From: Adiantum capillus-veneris
Lineage: Eukaryota; Streptophyta; Polypodiopsida; Polypodiales; Pteridaceae
DNA: 64,000 nt
Assembly: GCA_014529385.2 (NCBI GenBank)
Contig: CM043958.1
Coordinates: forward strand, 79,879,025-79,943,024
Direction: 5' to 3'
The notes under the pieces were generated by a model. It was not told the DNA's origin, ran no database searches, and saw only the letters and a list, made by a program, of their open reading frames with translations. Positions 1-10,905 of this stretch are shown here, piece after piece. The stretch's first letter is position 1. Each line of letters begins with the position of its first letter. Both the position numbers and the translations under genes were made by a program.

Positions 1-1073
1 TCTCACCTTATCCTCTTTTCTTGATAAAACCATGAGGTTGCATTACATAAACTTCCTCAAATATGTCACCATTCAAGAAAGCAGTAACAATGTCTGATTG
101 ATGTACATCCCAACCAAAATGAGATACCAATGCACATAGAAAACGCATAGTAGTCACACAACAAGTGGGAGCAAAATTTTCTTAATAATCTATGCCTTTT
201 TGATGTACATAACCCTTTGCAACAAGTTGAGCCTTATAGCGAGCAATCTCACCATTCGGCTTGCGTTTCAACTTGTAAACCCACTTTGTACCAATGGCAT
301 TTTTGCTAGGAGGCAAATCACATAAAGTCCATGTGTCCTTTTCTATAACTGCATCATAATTTGATTGCATGTCAGCCATCCAATTTTTTGAATTATGTCC
401 TTCATCAAAAGACAGAGGTTTATCAACATCATGTAAGCTAGACACAGCCAAAGCATAACAATTTGATGCATAAGAGGCATGGCGAGAGTGTGAACAAGTA
501 CGACTAGACAAAGGTGCATCCAATTTACTATCATGCAAAGTGTGCACCAACCATTTTGGCATACCTCTAGCCTGCTCATTTTCAGCCCTTTCCTCATCAA
601 GTACATCATGTACATCTACATCAGTAATAGGTTGATCTGTAACAATTTAAAAAACCCCCATACGTTGTACATTTGCCTCATTGGAGTTTACATTAGAACT
701 TTCACCATTGAAAAGAGGCAGCAAAGTGTCATAATTGTCCTGTGAGCTGATATATTTGTCTCTAGTACATGACAGCAAGGGCTGAACTAAATCTTTGGCA
801 AACACAACGTCCCATGAAACCAGAATACGCTTTTTTTTGTGGATGATATAACATGTAACCTTTGCTTTCAGCACTATAACCAACAAAAATACACTTGATA
901 GCCTTATCATCCAATTTCTTGCGTTGTGTTTGTGGCACCAAAGCATATGCCAAACAGCCAAAAACATGCATGTGCTTAATAGAAGGCTTTCTATCATGCC
1001 ATGCTTCATATGGAGTGATAGACTACAAAGATTTTGTAGGACACCTGTTTAGTACATAAGTGGCACACATGAT
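1..1073 (-). pseudogene. Copia-B integrase C-terminus and reverse-transcriptase start (broken)
   Basis: The minus strand reads the post-integrase segment (HVFGCLAYALVP, KCIFVGYSAESKGY) around 760-1010. After a degenerate linker, the RT start reads WMADMQSNYDAVIEKDTW and GTKWVYKLKRKPNGEI, and continues toward the left edge with AFLNGDIFEEVYV. A stop codon falls just after GIDY, where Copia proteins normally continue with x-E-x-FAP. Several frame changes are needed to read the whole stretch. The right end is the insertion point of Copia-A, and the rest of this polyprotein continues at 6792. Confidence 0.8.
1034..1073. repeat. First copy of a 44-bp tandem duplication in Copia-B, split by Copia-A
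   Basis: These 40 bases plus GGCC at 6797-6800 match 6801-6844. On the minus strand the unit encodes the integrase segment AIMCATYVLNRCPT, so the host element carries it twice. Because 44 is not a multiple of 3, the duplication also shifts the frame. The last five bases (ATGAT, 1069-1073) are the left target-site duplication of Copia-A. Confidence 0.85.
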
Positions 1074-1306
1074 TGTAGAGTGCGCAGGTGATGGAGAAGG
1101 TAGGAAAGAAGACTACACACACACACACACCAACACACATCGAGACACACACACACCATCGTTACCCTGCAGCAGCCATTCAATGAGCTACTCTTCTCTT
1201 CTTCTTCTTTGAACTATTATCCAAAGTATATTTACAACATAGTATAGTCAGTGTCCAGCCGCCCATAGCACAATGGGCATATTCTTTAACATCATATTCT
1301 TTAACA
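1074..1306 (-). repeat. Copia-A 3' LTR
   Basis: This direct repeat matches 6563-6791 except for about four substitutions and four extra bases in the CA microsatellite. On the minus strand it starts TGTTAAAG and ends CTCTACA. The gag-pol stop codon (TAA) is provided by the first bases of this LTR. Confidence 0.93.
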
Positions 1307-4300
1307 CTCCCCCTCAAGCTCAGAGTGAGCTTGCATATGATGGATTCCCAATGCTTCACGAAAGTAGCAAAACTTCTCCTTTCCAAGAGCTTTTGTAAAT
1401 ATATCCGCAACTTGATCATTTGTCTTCACATACACCAAATCAATCTCATTTGCCAAAACTTTTTCTCTAATGAAGTGATAATGTACCTCAATGTGTTTAG
1501 TGCGAGCATGGTAGACTGGATTCTTTGCCAACATGATGCTGCTAATATTGTCACAATATATAATGACACTGTCAAGATAGTCAAGACCAAAGTCTACCAT
1601 AAGTACTCTCAACCATGACTCTTCACATGCTGCCAAAGCTGCTCCACGATATTCAGCTTATGTACTTGATAATGCTACAGTTGATTGCTTCTTGCTACTC
1701 CAACTTATCATACCATTGCCAATGGAAAATACATAACCACTTGTAGATCTTCTATCCATAAAATCTCCTGCCCAATCTGCATCTGTGTAACCATAAAGAC
1801 AAAGCTTCCCTTTCTTTTCATAAAACATTCCATAACTGACACTGGCTTTCACATATCTCATAATCCGTCTCACTGCATCAAGATGACTCTTACATGGATT
1901 TTGCATGAATTGACTCACAACACCCACTGCATAACTCAAATATGGCCTTGTTATTGTCAAGTAAATAAAGCTTCCAACCATCTTGCGATACATAGTGACA
2001 TCCTCAATGTAATGTCCATCATCAAACAACTTCACATTTTGATCAAGAGGTGTATCAACTGGTTTGCACGCTGTCATTCCATACTTCTCAAGCATATCCA
2101 ACGCATATTGTCTTTGTATTATCCAAATTCCTCATAAAGTATTGACAATTTCAATTCCCAAGAAATATCTCAACTCACCAAGGTCCTTCATGTTGAATTC
2201 TCTCAACAAACTCTTCTTGACATGCAAAATTTGCTCAGCATGACTTCTATTGAGAATCAAGTCATCAACATAGATAACAATAACGACGATCTCTCCATCA
2301 ACATGCTTCAAAAATAATGAGTGATCAACAGTAGATTGTTTAAATCCAATCTTCTTCACGAATCTGGTTATCTTTTCACACCAAGATCTAGATGCTTGCT
2401 TCAAACCATACAATGCTTTCTTCAACTTACACACATAATATGGAAACTCTGGATGTTGATAACCCTCTGGCTGTATCATATAAACTTCTTCTTCCAAGTC
2501 ACCATTCAAAAATGCATTATCCACATCCATTTACCGTAACTTCCAACCGAACATACTTGCCATTGCTATCACCAATCTGACTGTTGTCATCTTTGGAACT
2601 GGACTAAATGTCTCATCATAATCAAGACCTTTTGTTTGTGCATAACCTTTAGCAACAAGCCTCGCTTTGTATCTTTCCACACTACCATCTGACTTGCACT
2701 TGACTTTGTATACCCATTTTGAACCAATTTCTTTCTTTCCACTTGGCAAGCGAACCAAATCCCAAGTGTCATTCTTCACAAGAGCATCCATCTCATCATC
2801 CATAGCTGACTCCCATTCTGATTTTCCAATTGCCTCTTGAAAACATGTAGGCTCTTTATGTTGCACACGTGAAACCATGTATGCATAATGTGTACGCATG
2901 TAACCGTTGTATGTCAATCTATCAACTGGATAACGCACCCTCTGTGATCTTCTCAACTGTGGTGCACTCTTCTCTTCAACTCTTGTATATGGGGGTACAT
3001 ATTTCTCAATATTCTTACTGCCAGGTGTCCTCAAATGTGGTAAACCATGCTCTTCATCGATGCTTTCATCTCCATAACTCTCTTCAACCACTTTCTTCTT
3101 GCCTTTCTCGTCTTGCTTCTTATCTCGCAAACGACCGCTCCATGGGTTGACACTTCCTGTACTCTCCTCTGCCATATGTGGTCCTGAAATAGTTCTTGTT
3201 GATGGTCCTGGCTTATCAACAACATGACGCACATTCTCTTGCTCTTCATACTCATCTTCTATCATCACTGGCTTTGGTTTATACCATGGTTCATGCTCAC
3301 AAAATCTGACATCTCTACTGACATAAACTTGTCTTGTCGTAGGATCATAGCACTTGTAACCTTTCTTTTCAACTGGGTAGCCCAAGAATATACACTTCAC
3401 TGCCTTTGGCTCCATCTTCTTTCTTGCTTCATTTGGCACATGAACATAGCAAACACATCCAAAAACTTTCATGTAGGAAACTGTTGGCTTGATCCCATAA
3501 AGTCTCTCATAAGGTGAAATTTCATGAATGGCAGCTGTTGGTGTTCGCTTCATAATGTGTACTGCTGTATGAACTGCTTTAGCCCAATATGTTAATGGCA
3601 TATTCATCTCATTCATCATGGCTCTTGAAATCTCTGCTATGACTCTATTCTTTCTCTCAGCAACTCCATTTTGTTGTGGTGTGTATTTGCAAGTAATTTG
3701 TCTTCTTATGCCTTGTTCACGTAAGTAATCATCAAAACTGTGTGACATGTACTCTCCCCCTCCATCTGTACGTAGGCATTTAATTTGACAACCATTCTCT
3801 TTCTCAACCATAACTTTGAACTCCAAAAATACCTCAAATGCCTCTGACTTTGCCTTTAGAAAGTAAACCCATGTCATTCTGTTGTAATCATCCGTAAATG
3901 TGATAAAATATCGACAACCATTTGGTGTAGCATGATCACAAGGTCCCCAAATATCTGAATGAACAATTTCCAAAGGACTTTGGCTAATTCTCCCTTTCTT
4001 TGGAAATGGTAAACGAGATTGCTTTCCAAATTGACAAGCTTCATAAACATGATCAAAATTCAATCTGCCAAACTTTGGTAATCCACGTACAATTTGATTT
4101 GATTGCATATGCTTTAGTCTTCTAAAATTGACATGACCAATCCTCTTATGCCATAACTCTGCCCAATCATCTTGAGTGGCTGATTTGTTTGCATACATAC
4201 CGCTGTGTAAACATGGATCTCCAGCTTCCAATGAGAACAAGCGACCTTTCTTTCTTCCACGTGCCAATATCTTGCCTGGTCTGCCTTTGTGAAACTCCTC

Positions 4301-5662
4301 TATGAAGTAGCCATAACGATTAAAACGGACTTGCAACCCTTGATCTGTCATTTGTCCAACTGATACTAAATTCTTTGTGATTGAAGGCACATATAGAACA
4401 TCTCCAAATGTGTTGTATGTCCCGTCTTTTTCTAGCAATGGAACTGAACCAACATGTGTAATCCGATGCATAGTATCATCACCTGTAGCGACAAACTCAT
4501 CCTCTTCTAACTTCTCTTTTCTATCAAACCATTCACCATGATATGTCATATGATTTGTGGCACCACTATCTAAATACCAATCATCTGTATGATGTGGCTC
4601 CACCATGCTTCCAACAACATGCTCCATAGGAAATAAATGTCCACTCAATCTATTGTCATATATATTTTGATCATGAGGATTGTATCCAGCAAAGTTTCCT
4701 CCATGTCTGCCATAACCTCGGCCTCTTCCACCACGATCACGATTTTTATTTAGCCTTGTGTAACATTCTCTTTCAAAGTGACCATAAATGCCACATCTGT
4801 TACAATATCCATCTCTTTGAGGATGTACAAATCGTCCACGTCCACGAGTTCGGGCTCTCCCCCTGCCTCTTTGGCTATAATCGTTGTAACTTTGACTTTG
4901 TTGGTTTTGCCATTGACCTCTTCCAACATTGTTTCCACGACCATAGTTTCCTCTTCCACCTCTATTGTTTCCACGACCTCTAGAGTAAAAAACCTGATCT
5001 CTGGAATTTTTATTTGATGTAGAAGGACCTGACTTGCCTAACTTCACCTCTTCTTGCAAACAAAGGTTTACTAACTCTTCAAAATCAGGCATGTGTCCTC
5101 GAACAGATATAGATGTATCCAATGACTTGTATTCCGGTCCCAAACCATTCAATGTCACTGAAACTAAGTCATCATCTGGAACTTCAACATTAATACTCGC
5201 AAGATCTTCCTGTATTTGCTTTATCTCTGTCACATAATCTGATATGGATCTTTTTCCTCGCCATACACAATGTAACCTTTGCTTCAAGTGAACTTTTCGT
5301 GGTTCTGTATTGGAGTTGTTCATTCTTGCTAGTATCTCCCATGCTTCCTTTGGAGATTGAGCCTTCTTCACATGTGGTATAAAGAAGTCACTAATGCATA
5401 GTGAAATCCAATGCATCACTTTCCTTGAATTCTCGATCCACTTCTTGTAAGCTTCTACTCCTGCTTGCCATGTTTTATGTGCTTCAACATTCTCTCTATT
5501 TGGTTCCAAACCAACCTCGGGACACTCTTGTTCACTTGTGATATAATCCCACAAACCTTTGCCCATGATAAAGTTCTCCATCCTGTAAGACCATATGCTG
5601 TAGTTCTCTCTGGTCAGCTTCTCTCCAACAATCTGTGTGACTTGAGTTGAACTTTCTACCAT
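1301..5662 (-). pseudogene. Copia-A gag-pol polyprotein with three in-frame stops
   Basis: This is a Ty1/Copia polyprotein of about 1450 codons from the ATG at 5662 (MVESSTQ), with no frameshift. In order: a UBN2-type gag; an RGG-rich linker; a CCHC knuckle (C-x2-C-x4-H-x4-C, near 4763-4804); protease DSGA with its Asp at 4568-4570; the GAG-preintegrase motif LWHKRIGHVN; an integrase with HSD, TDGGGEY and NGVAERKNR, so its DDE triad is intact; RT with AFLNGD and YVDD (about 2265-2280); and RNase H with DADWAGD. Stops occur at 2531-2533 (TAA where Copia usually has Gln before MDV), 2132-2134 (TGA) and 1658-1660 (TAA before AEYRGA). Upstream codons to 5740 are open but lack an ATG. All catalytic residues I checked are present, so only the three stops disable it. 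Confidence 0.93.
1307..1317 (-). other. Copia-A polypurine tract
   Basis: The minus strand reads TTGAGGGGGAG directly before the 3' LTR, the expected place and composition for the plus-strand priming site. It also encodes the last residues of the polyprotein. Confidence 0.85.
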
Positions 5663-6547
5663 CTTCACTCTCTCAATTTCTTCCAAAGAATTTTGACAAA
5701 ATTTCGGCAGAGTTTCGTTTGTATTTGGACAATATCTCAAGTGAAAATCTTAACCAAAGTGCTCATAAACACTGACAGAAAATCTCTCACTGCCAAGGGA
5801 AAATCCACTGACTCACTTTGCCACAGACTGAGTACTATGCATAAATACTCTAAAACAATGTCCACATGGACCTGTATGAAAATGCAATCCATACGCTGTC
5901 ATGTACCACATATCCATACATCTACCTTCTTCCCATAGTCGTAAACGACATATAAGGTCTTTTGCGGGGCTAGTCGGGGGTTCGCTCCAGTACCTAATCC
6001 ACCTTGCCAAGGTACCAAAGCTCCCAAGGCAAGGCTTCAAAAAACCTCACTCGACCCTCACAAAGGCTGCAGTTTTCCAAAATACATTGACCGCATATCC
6101 ATACATAACCACAAAGTACTCAATCTGACAATATAACCGCCTCAACTTCTTCCCACAACCTTTCTTACATAGGCGGTTGTCCATAACGGACCCACAACAA
6201 CCAAACATAATCTTTGATAACACAATATCATGATGCAAAAGCTCTATGTCGCTCTCCAAAACCTGTGTAAATGCTGAATTCTTCACCTGTAACCTGTAAA
6301 TCTACTGCCGAGTGCAAAACTGGACATCTCCTATGCTTGTGTGAGCTGGGTGTTTGCTACAGAAAATTGCAGATTTTGGCAAATCTGAGTATACCAATGC
6401 GTCCGGAATGCCCAAAAACATAAAGATAGACTCCTGGATCACTGTATTCCGAGTTCGGGTGAGGGAGTTATGACCAAAAAACCTCTCTTTTTTACTGTTT
6501 TCCAGAGCTGCGGAAACCTGTGTATTGACTGTAGCTCCTCAAACTGA
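5663..6547 (-). other. Copia-A untranslated leader
   Basis: About 885 bases lie between the primer site and the gag ATG, with only short frames and no protein similarity that I recognise. A leader of this length is normal for a plant Copia element and would hold packaging signals. I see no long repeat in it. Confidence 0.7.
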
Positions 6548-6559
6548 GCTCTGATACCA
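6548..6559 (-). other. Copia-A primer-binding site (initiator-Met tRNA)
   Basis: The minus strand reads TGGTATCAGAGC three bases from the 5' LTR. This is the standard complement of the 3' end of plant initiator-Met tRNA. Confidence 0.92.
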
Positions 6560-6562
6560 CTT

Positions 6563-6791
6563 TGTAGAGTGCGCAGGTGATGGAGAAGGTAGGAAAGAAG
6601 ACTACACACACACACCAACACACATCGAGACACACACACACCATCGTTACCCTGCAGCAGCCATTCAACGAGCTGCTCTTCTCTTCTTCTTATTTGAACT
6701 ATTATCCAAAGTATATTTACAACATAGTATAGTCAGTGTCCAGCCGCCCATAGCACAATGGGCATATTCTTTAACATCATATTCTCTAACA
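6563..6791 (-). repeat. Copia-A 5' LTR
   Basis: Partner of the LTR at 1074-1306 and adjacent to the primer-binding site, which sets the element's orientation. It is followed by the right target duplication ATGAT (6792-6796). Confidence 0.93.
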
Positions 6792-6800
6792 ATGATGGCC

Positions 6801-6844
6801 TTGTAGGACACCTGTTTAGTACATAAGTGGCACACATGATGGCC
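6801..6844. repeat. Second copy of the 44-bp duplication flanking Copia-A
   Basis: Identical to 1034-1073 plus 6797-6800. It encodes the same integrase segment of Copia-B on the minus strand, and it predates Copia-A because that insertion splits the other copy. Confidence 0.85.
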
Positions 6845-7818
6845 TCAAGCCAAAAACAATGCGGCAAAGCTTGACTTTTGATCATACATTGTGTCCTTTT
6901 TCGTAAGTGACATATTTTTCCTCTCAACAACACCAATGTGCAGCACTGTACATTGGTGTTTTATCCCACGACTAGCCAGAAATGCATTAAATTCATGAGA
7001 CATATACTCCCCCCCTCTATCAAAACGGAGGGTGTCCATAGTACATTTCGAGACATTTTCAGTCATAGCACATAAACACTTCGGACTTAGCTTCCAACAA
7101 GTACACCCATGCCTGCCTGGAGTAGTCATCAATGAAAGTCACGAAGTACAAGTAAATCCCCAAGGACGGAGTTTTCATAGGCCCATAAACATCACTATGC
7201 ACAAGCTGCAATCTACATGTAGCACAAACTGACCCATCCTTTGGAAACTTAGCACGCTGCATTTTACCCAAAATACAGCCTTCACAAACATGTTTGACAG
7301 GTGCTTGAAGAGGCGGCAAAGAAACAACCATATCAGATTTCTGTGAACGCAGCAAACTAGAAAAATTCAGATGACCAAAACGCATGCCAAAGCTTTGCAT
7401 CTGAAATAGCCTTTGAATCCAAAACTACATTTGCAAAATTCTATCCACACTTGTCATACGAGTGTCATACAAAGTGAGCTTATACAACCCACAACATAAT
7501 ATGCAAGATGCAACAATTTCATCACCAAAACTGAGATCATGGACTGTACATCTGTTATCCACAAACTTGACTACAAGTCCAAGTCTAGCAAGTGCAGATA
7601 CAGACAAAGATTCTTCTTGATCCCAGGTACATAAAGTGCATCAACAAGTGTGGAAGAACTACCATTTGCAGTAGTAAGACAATCTTTCCAACTCCCTAAA
7701 CTGGATAAGAGGCATTCTTGGCACAAGTGACTGAATTTCTATAAGGGAAAGACGAGAGAGAGGTGAACAATTCACGATGTGAGGTAATGTGCTTTGTAGC
7801 ACCATTGTTGAAATACCA

Positions 7819-7913
7819 CTTAGGACACTGCTTGATCAAGTGATCATTAGCCTCTTTATTCTTAGCCTCTTTGGCCTTCGACTTAGGACACTGCTTGATC
7901 AAGTGATCATTAG
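7819..7913 (-). repeat. In-frame 63-bp duplication in the Copia-B zinc-knuckle region
   Basis: A 32-base block recurs with a period of 63 bases (7819-7850 and 7882-7913), so the residues NDHLIKQCPK appear twice, 21 codons apart. The knuckle is damaged: the second Cys of the C-x2-C pair is Tyr. Confidence 0.8.
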
Positions 7914-8783
7914 CTTTATAATAATGGCAACGTATCTTCTTTTTTCCCTTATCACAAGAATTGCCAGACAAAGTGCTACCAGCAGAAGCTTTAGGAACAG
8001 AAGTTTTGCCACTTGCAACAAAACCATAAGAAGTGGTTACATTGTTGTTACCACCCTTTCTTTGAGCAGCAATAAAAGCATGTTCACTGCACGTTGTCTA
8101 GTCCTTTTTTTTTTTGGAAAGCAACTCTTGCAACAACAATGTGCATAATGCATTAAACTTGACAAGAGTCAGGATTTCCTTGGGTCATAAGTCTCCAAGT
8201 ACTAGCAAAAGTCTGGTAAGAATCTGGTAAGGCATCAAGAACACTCTGCACAAGGGAACTATCTAAAATGAGTTCACCTACAGAAATAAGTTGCTCATTG
8301 ATATCCTTGACACCAACAAGGAAAGTGTCCATATCATCTTCCTCATGCATGATCTTCGATTCCAGCTCTTTACGCAGCAATGCAATTTTAGCCTCATTTG
8401 CAACTTGCATAAAGACCAGCCAGAATATCCCAAGTCTATTTTGCAGATTTCGCTAAACAAATGTGAGGAGTAATGGTGCGCTTTATAGACAACACAATCA
8501 ACACATGAGTCTGCGCATTCTTTACATCCCAACGAGCTTCTTCAATGTCATAGGCAAAACAACTCTAATAACAACAATCCTTGCAGCAAGACCTGCAACA
8601 TCCTCAACATCGCCTACATCCTCAAAACCAGGACATACATCAATCAATGCCCTGCACAATATTCTAGACACCCTTTGACACAAGAACATGTTGCATCATA
8701 TAAGATCACATAGGGTAATTTTCCCCATCCAATCTGTCCTCAGCAGAAAACATCTTGAACAAAATTGTGTTGTTGTCAGCCAT

Positions 8784-9144
8784 GGAAAATGCCTACACCT
8801 GATGTGAAAACTGCCTGAAGTGAGGAAAATTGAGTGAGACCTGCACGCGCTATATAGCACAACCCGCAGTAGATTGTATGGGACCTGTTATGCAGTAATT
8901 GGCACTGACAAAAGTTCTGCACAAAATGACAAAATAGCCTGTGCAGTATTGCCTGTAGTGGAAGTGGAGGCTGAAATGAGCTCAAATCAAAAATCTGAGC
9001 AAACTGAGCTCTACGAGCATTCTCGAAATTTTTGTCGACTTGTGAACGCTCGCCAAAGCTCACTAAAATCGAAGAAAGTGAGCAGGCGTGTGCTAGAGCT
9101 GCTGCGACTAAGCCCGGGAGGACGCAACCTACTCTAGTACCAAT
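8784..9144 (-). other. Copia-B leader and primer-binding site
   Basis: About 360 bases lie between the LTR and the gag ATG, with no coding similarity. Next to the LTR the minus strand reads TTGGTACTAGAGT (9132-9144), a mutated form of the initiator-Met tRNA complement TTGGTATCAGAGC. Confidence 0.7.
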
Positions 9145-9373
9145 TGTTGGAATTAGGGTTGAAGGGAAACGCACCCAGCTTGGAGAAGACAAAGGAAGCT
9201 CAAGGCACACAATAGAGAGTGTATTACTTAGTGTGCAATGGAAAGATTAATAGCCCTAGAATGAATGGACGTATAAACAATGCACAGGGGAAAAAACCTC
9301 TTAAAGAGGCGAAAAATGCCCCGACGGTCGTAAGTGTGTTCACACACATCACTACCACATGTATATGGTAACA
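9145..9373 (-). repeat. Copia-B 5' LTR
   Basis: This 229-bp segment starts TGTTGGAATTAGGG and ends TATGGTAACA on the plus strand. It is roughly 90% identical to 40680-40906. It abuts the primer-site remnant on its left. On its right lies a fragment of a different Copia integrase, so Copia-B itself landed in an older element. Confidence 0.88.
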
Positions 9374-9439
9374 ATAAATCCAAGTAATGCAGAATTTCCA
9401 CTTTTTACTTGTATTGCCTGAACATGGTGATTGTAGATT

Positions 9440-9543
9440 ATTTTTTTTGCTAGGAAGTAGATGTATGTGTAGCAGGAATAATCATCTATGAAAGTGAGAA
9501 AATAATTGTGACTTGTGAGAGAGTTTGTGGGCAAAGGCCACAA
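9440..9543 (-). pseudogene. Relic Copia integrase fragment
   Basis: About 34 residues read GPLPTNSLTSHNYFLTFID-DYSCYTYIYFL in pattern, matching the Copia integrase stretch around FLTFIDDYSR-x-x-WVYFL. No other domain of this element remains visible nearby. It is the oldest layer of the left nest. Confidence 0.7.
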
Positions 9544-10905
9544 AGATTATAGTGAATGAGTTCTAGAGTAGTTGTGGATAACATATACTACAATACTAAC
9601 AATTAAAAAAAAAGCAAGGCAACGGTTGTTTCACCTCTTCCAACAGTCTAACTTGGGATTAGCATAGGGGTGCGTTTCCTTGGGCATTCATTGAAATTGT
9701 TGGGTACTAATCTATCAAGCCATAAGTAGTAGATTTGTCTACTTTGGCTCTTGATGTCCTCAGAATCAGGGTTAAGGCTACCCACTATGCATCTAGGGTT
9801 TCTTGTGGCCCTTATATTCAAGACAAAAATGAATTCTTAGCCAATTGAGTCTCCAATTTTTAGTTCACTAATACAATAAAGACGCAGCCACAGGTTAAGT
9901 GTTTTTCGATTGCAAATCAAATACTTATTAAGATTTTGTATGGTGTTAGTAGGTTCAATTCCTAAAACATAAAAAATAATGCATTGGATGGATTCTTGGG
10001 CATTGAGGGAAAAAAACTCTTTTGAAGGTGAAAGGCCATGGGGAGATATTCTCTATGATCCATGGGTTTCCAATTGAGAACTCGTATTCAAGCTTCTAGG
10101 GCATGCCATGTGGTGCAGCTCTACCTCGAACTCATGAGACTTAGCAAGCTGAAACATCATTGTATTTTAATGGAAAGGGAATCAACCGAGACTCTATTAG
10201 TAGTAGCAAGCGAAAGCAATTAGGCAAAGAAAAGGGAAGGGAGCCCGAGAAAGGGACCTCTGCTTTGCTTGGCCTTGTGCAAGGGAGAACTTGTGGTAGG
10301 GGGAAGGCAAAGACACCCAGTGTCTTTGCCCCTTCCTCAAGGAATTATGAAAAGGTTGGAAAATATTGCCAAAGAAGGAGATAGCCACGTAAATCTTTCC
10401 TATCAAGTTTGATTCTTATTGCAAAACATGAATATCGTGTGTGAATAATGATTGCTTTTATGTGACCAAGGGAGACCACGCTCGCAGCCTAAGTATTCCT
10501 CAATGACCAATAGTATAACACAAGTATTGTGAGGAAAAGGTGAAAAGACCATGTCGTATGTTGAGAGTGCAATAGAAAACTTGAAATCCGATGCAAACTA
10601 CTAGGCATTGCTACTCTAGGCGCTCCCTCGTGGCTATGCACGAAGGCTCATGTCCAAGAAAGCGCTCATGCACTCGTGAGACTTGGGAAAAAACTTTGGT
10701 GGCCTTCAAAAATCATTCTCCTCAGCGCATATGACTTCCATGAGCTCAATCTTGGCCTATGGCACATGAGGCATGCATTATAGCCAAATAATTTGAAAAT
10801 ATACATTTGAATTAAACATTAACATGTATGTCATTATGAATTAATTAATGGTAATATTTTCAAGTGACCATTGCTTTACATGAGCACTCCCCCATCACTA
10901 AAAAA
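9544..10905. other. Non-coding stretch, nothing recognised
   Basis: No frame here has a recognisable domain and I see no LTR ends or long repeats. Probably old, decayed intergenic or transposon sequence. Confidence 0.6.

Larger units (their letters stand above)
1074..6791 (-). mobile_element. Copia-A: nearly complete, recently inserted Copia retrotransposon
   Basis: The element is bounded by LTRs of 233 and 229 bp that begin TG and end CA. It has 5-bp target duplications ATGAT at 1069-1073 and 6792-6796, an exact initiator-Met primer site, a polypurine tract and one continuous gag-pol frame interrupted by three stops. By eye the LTRs differ at about four bases plus one CA-repeat length change, which indicates a young insertion. 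It sits inside the integrase of Copia-B, so it is younger than that element. Confidence 0.93.
6792..8783 (-). pseudogene. Copia-B gag, protease and integrase remnants
   Basis: The frame starts at ATG 8783 (MADNNTILFKMF). The next residues read as a Copia gag with two stops where the family has Trp (after YPM and after SKGV). Later parts are the gag body (8153-8410), a zinc-knuckle region (7819-7971), a protease motif read as WYFNNGATKH, the preintegrase segment with RFGHLNFSSL, and integrase motifs HSDVYGP, RFDRGGEYMSHEF and VVERKN. The protease Asp is Asn (codon 7807-7809). The stretch before VVERKN is shorter than usual. Frames change several times. This is the upstream half of the polyprotein that resumes at 1073. 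Confidence 0.82.
1..9373 (-). mobile_element. Copia-B: decayed Ty1/Copia retrotransposon, 5' LTR to reverse transcriptase, cut by window edge
   Basis: Reading right to left there is an LTR, an initiator-Met-like primer site, a gag start, a zinc knuckle, a protease remnant, an integrase core and the beginning of a reverse transcriptase, which is Copia order. The element is interrupted by Copia-A, and its 3' LTR lies outside the window. Frames carry many stops and shifts, so it is inactive. A second, truncated copy of the same LTR family lies at 40680-40906. Confidence 0.85.

Noticed and set aside
1658-2533. In-frame stops in Copia-A as recoding or RNA editing sites
   Set aside because: Editing of stops by U-to-C change is known from fern and hornwort organelles, not nuclear transposon transcripts. 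The stops lie at positions explained by ordinary mutation, and one would need a different base change.
10160-10384. 74-codon basic plus-strand frame
   Set aside because: No known motif; purine-rich composition keeps it open.
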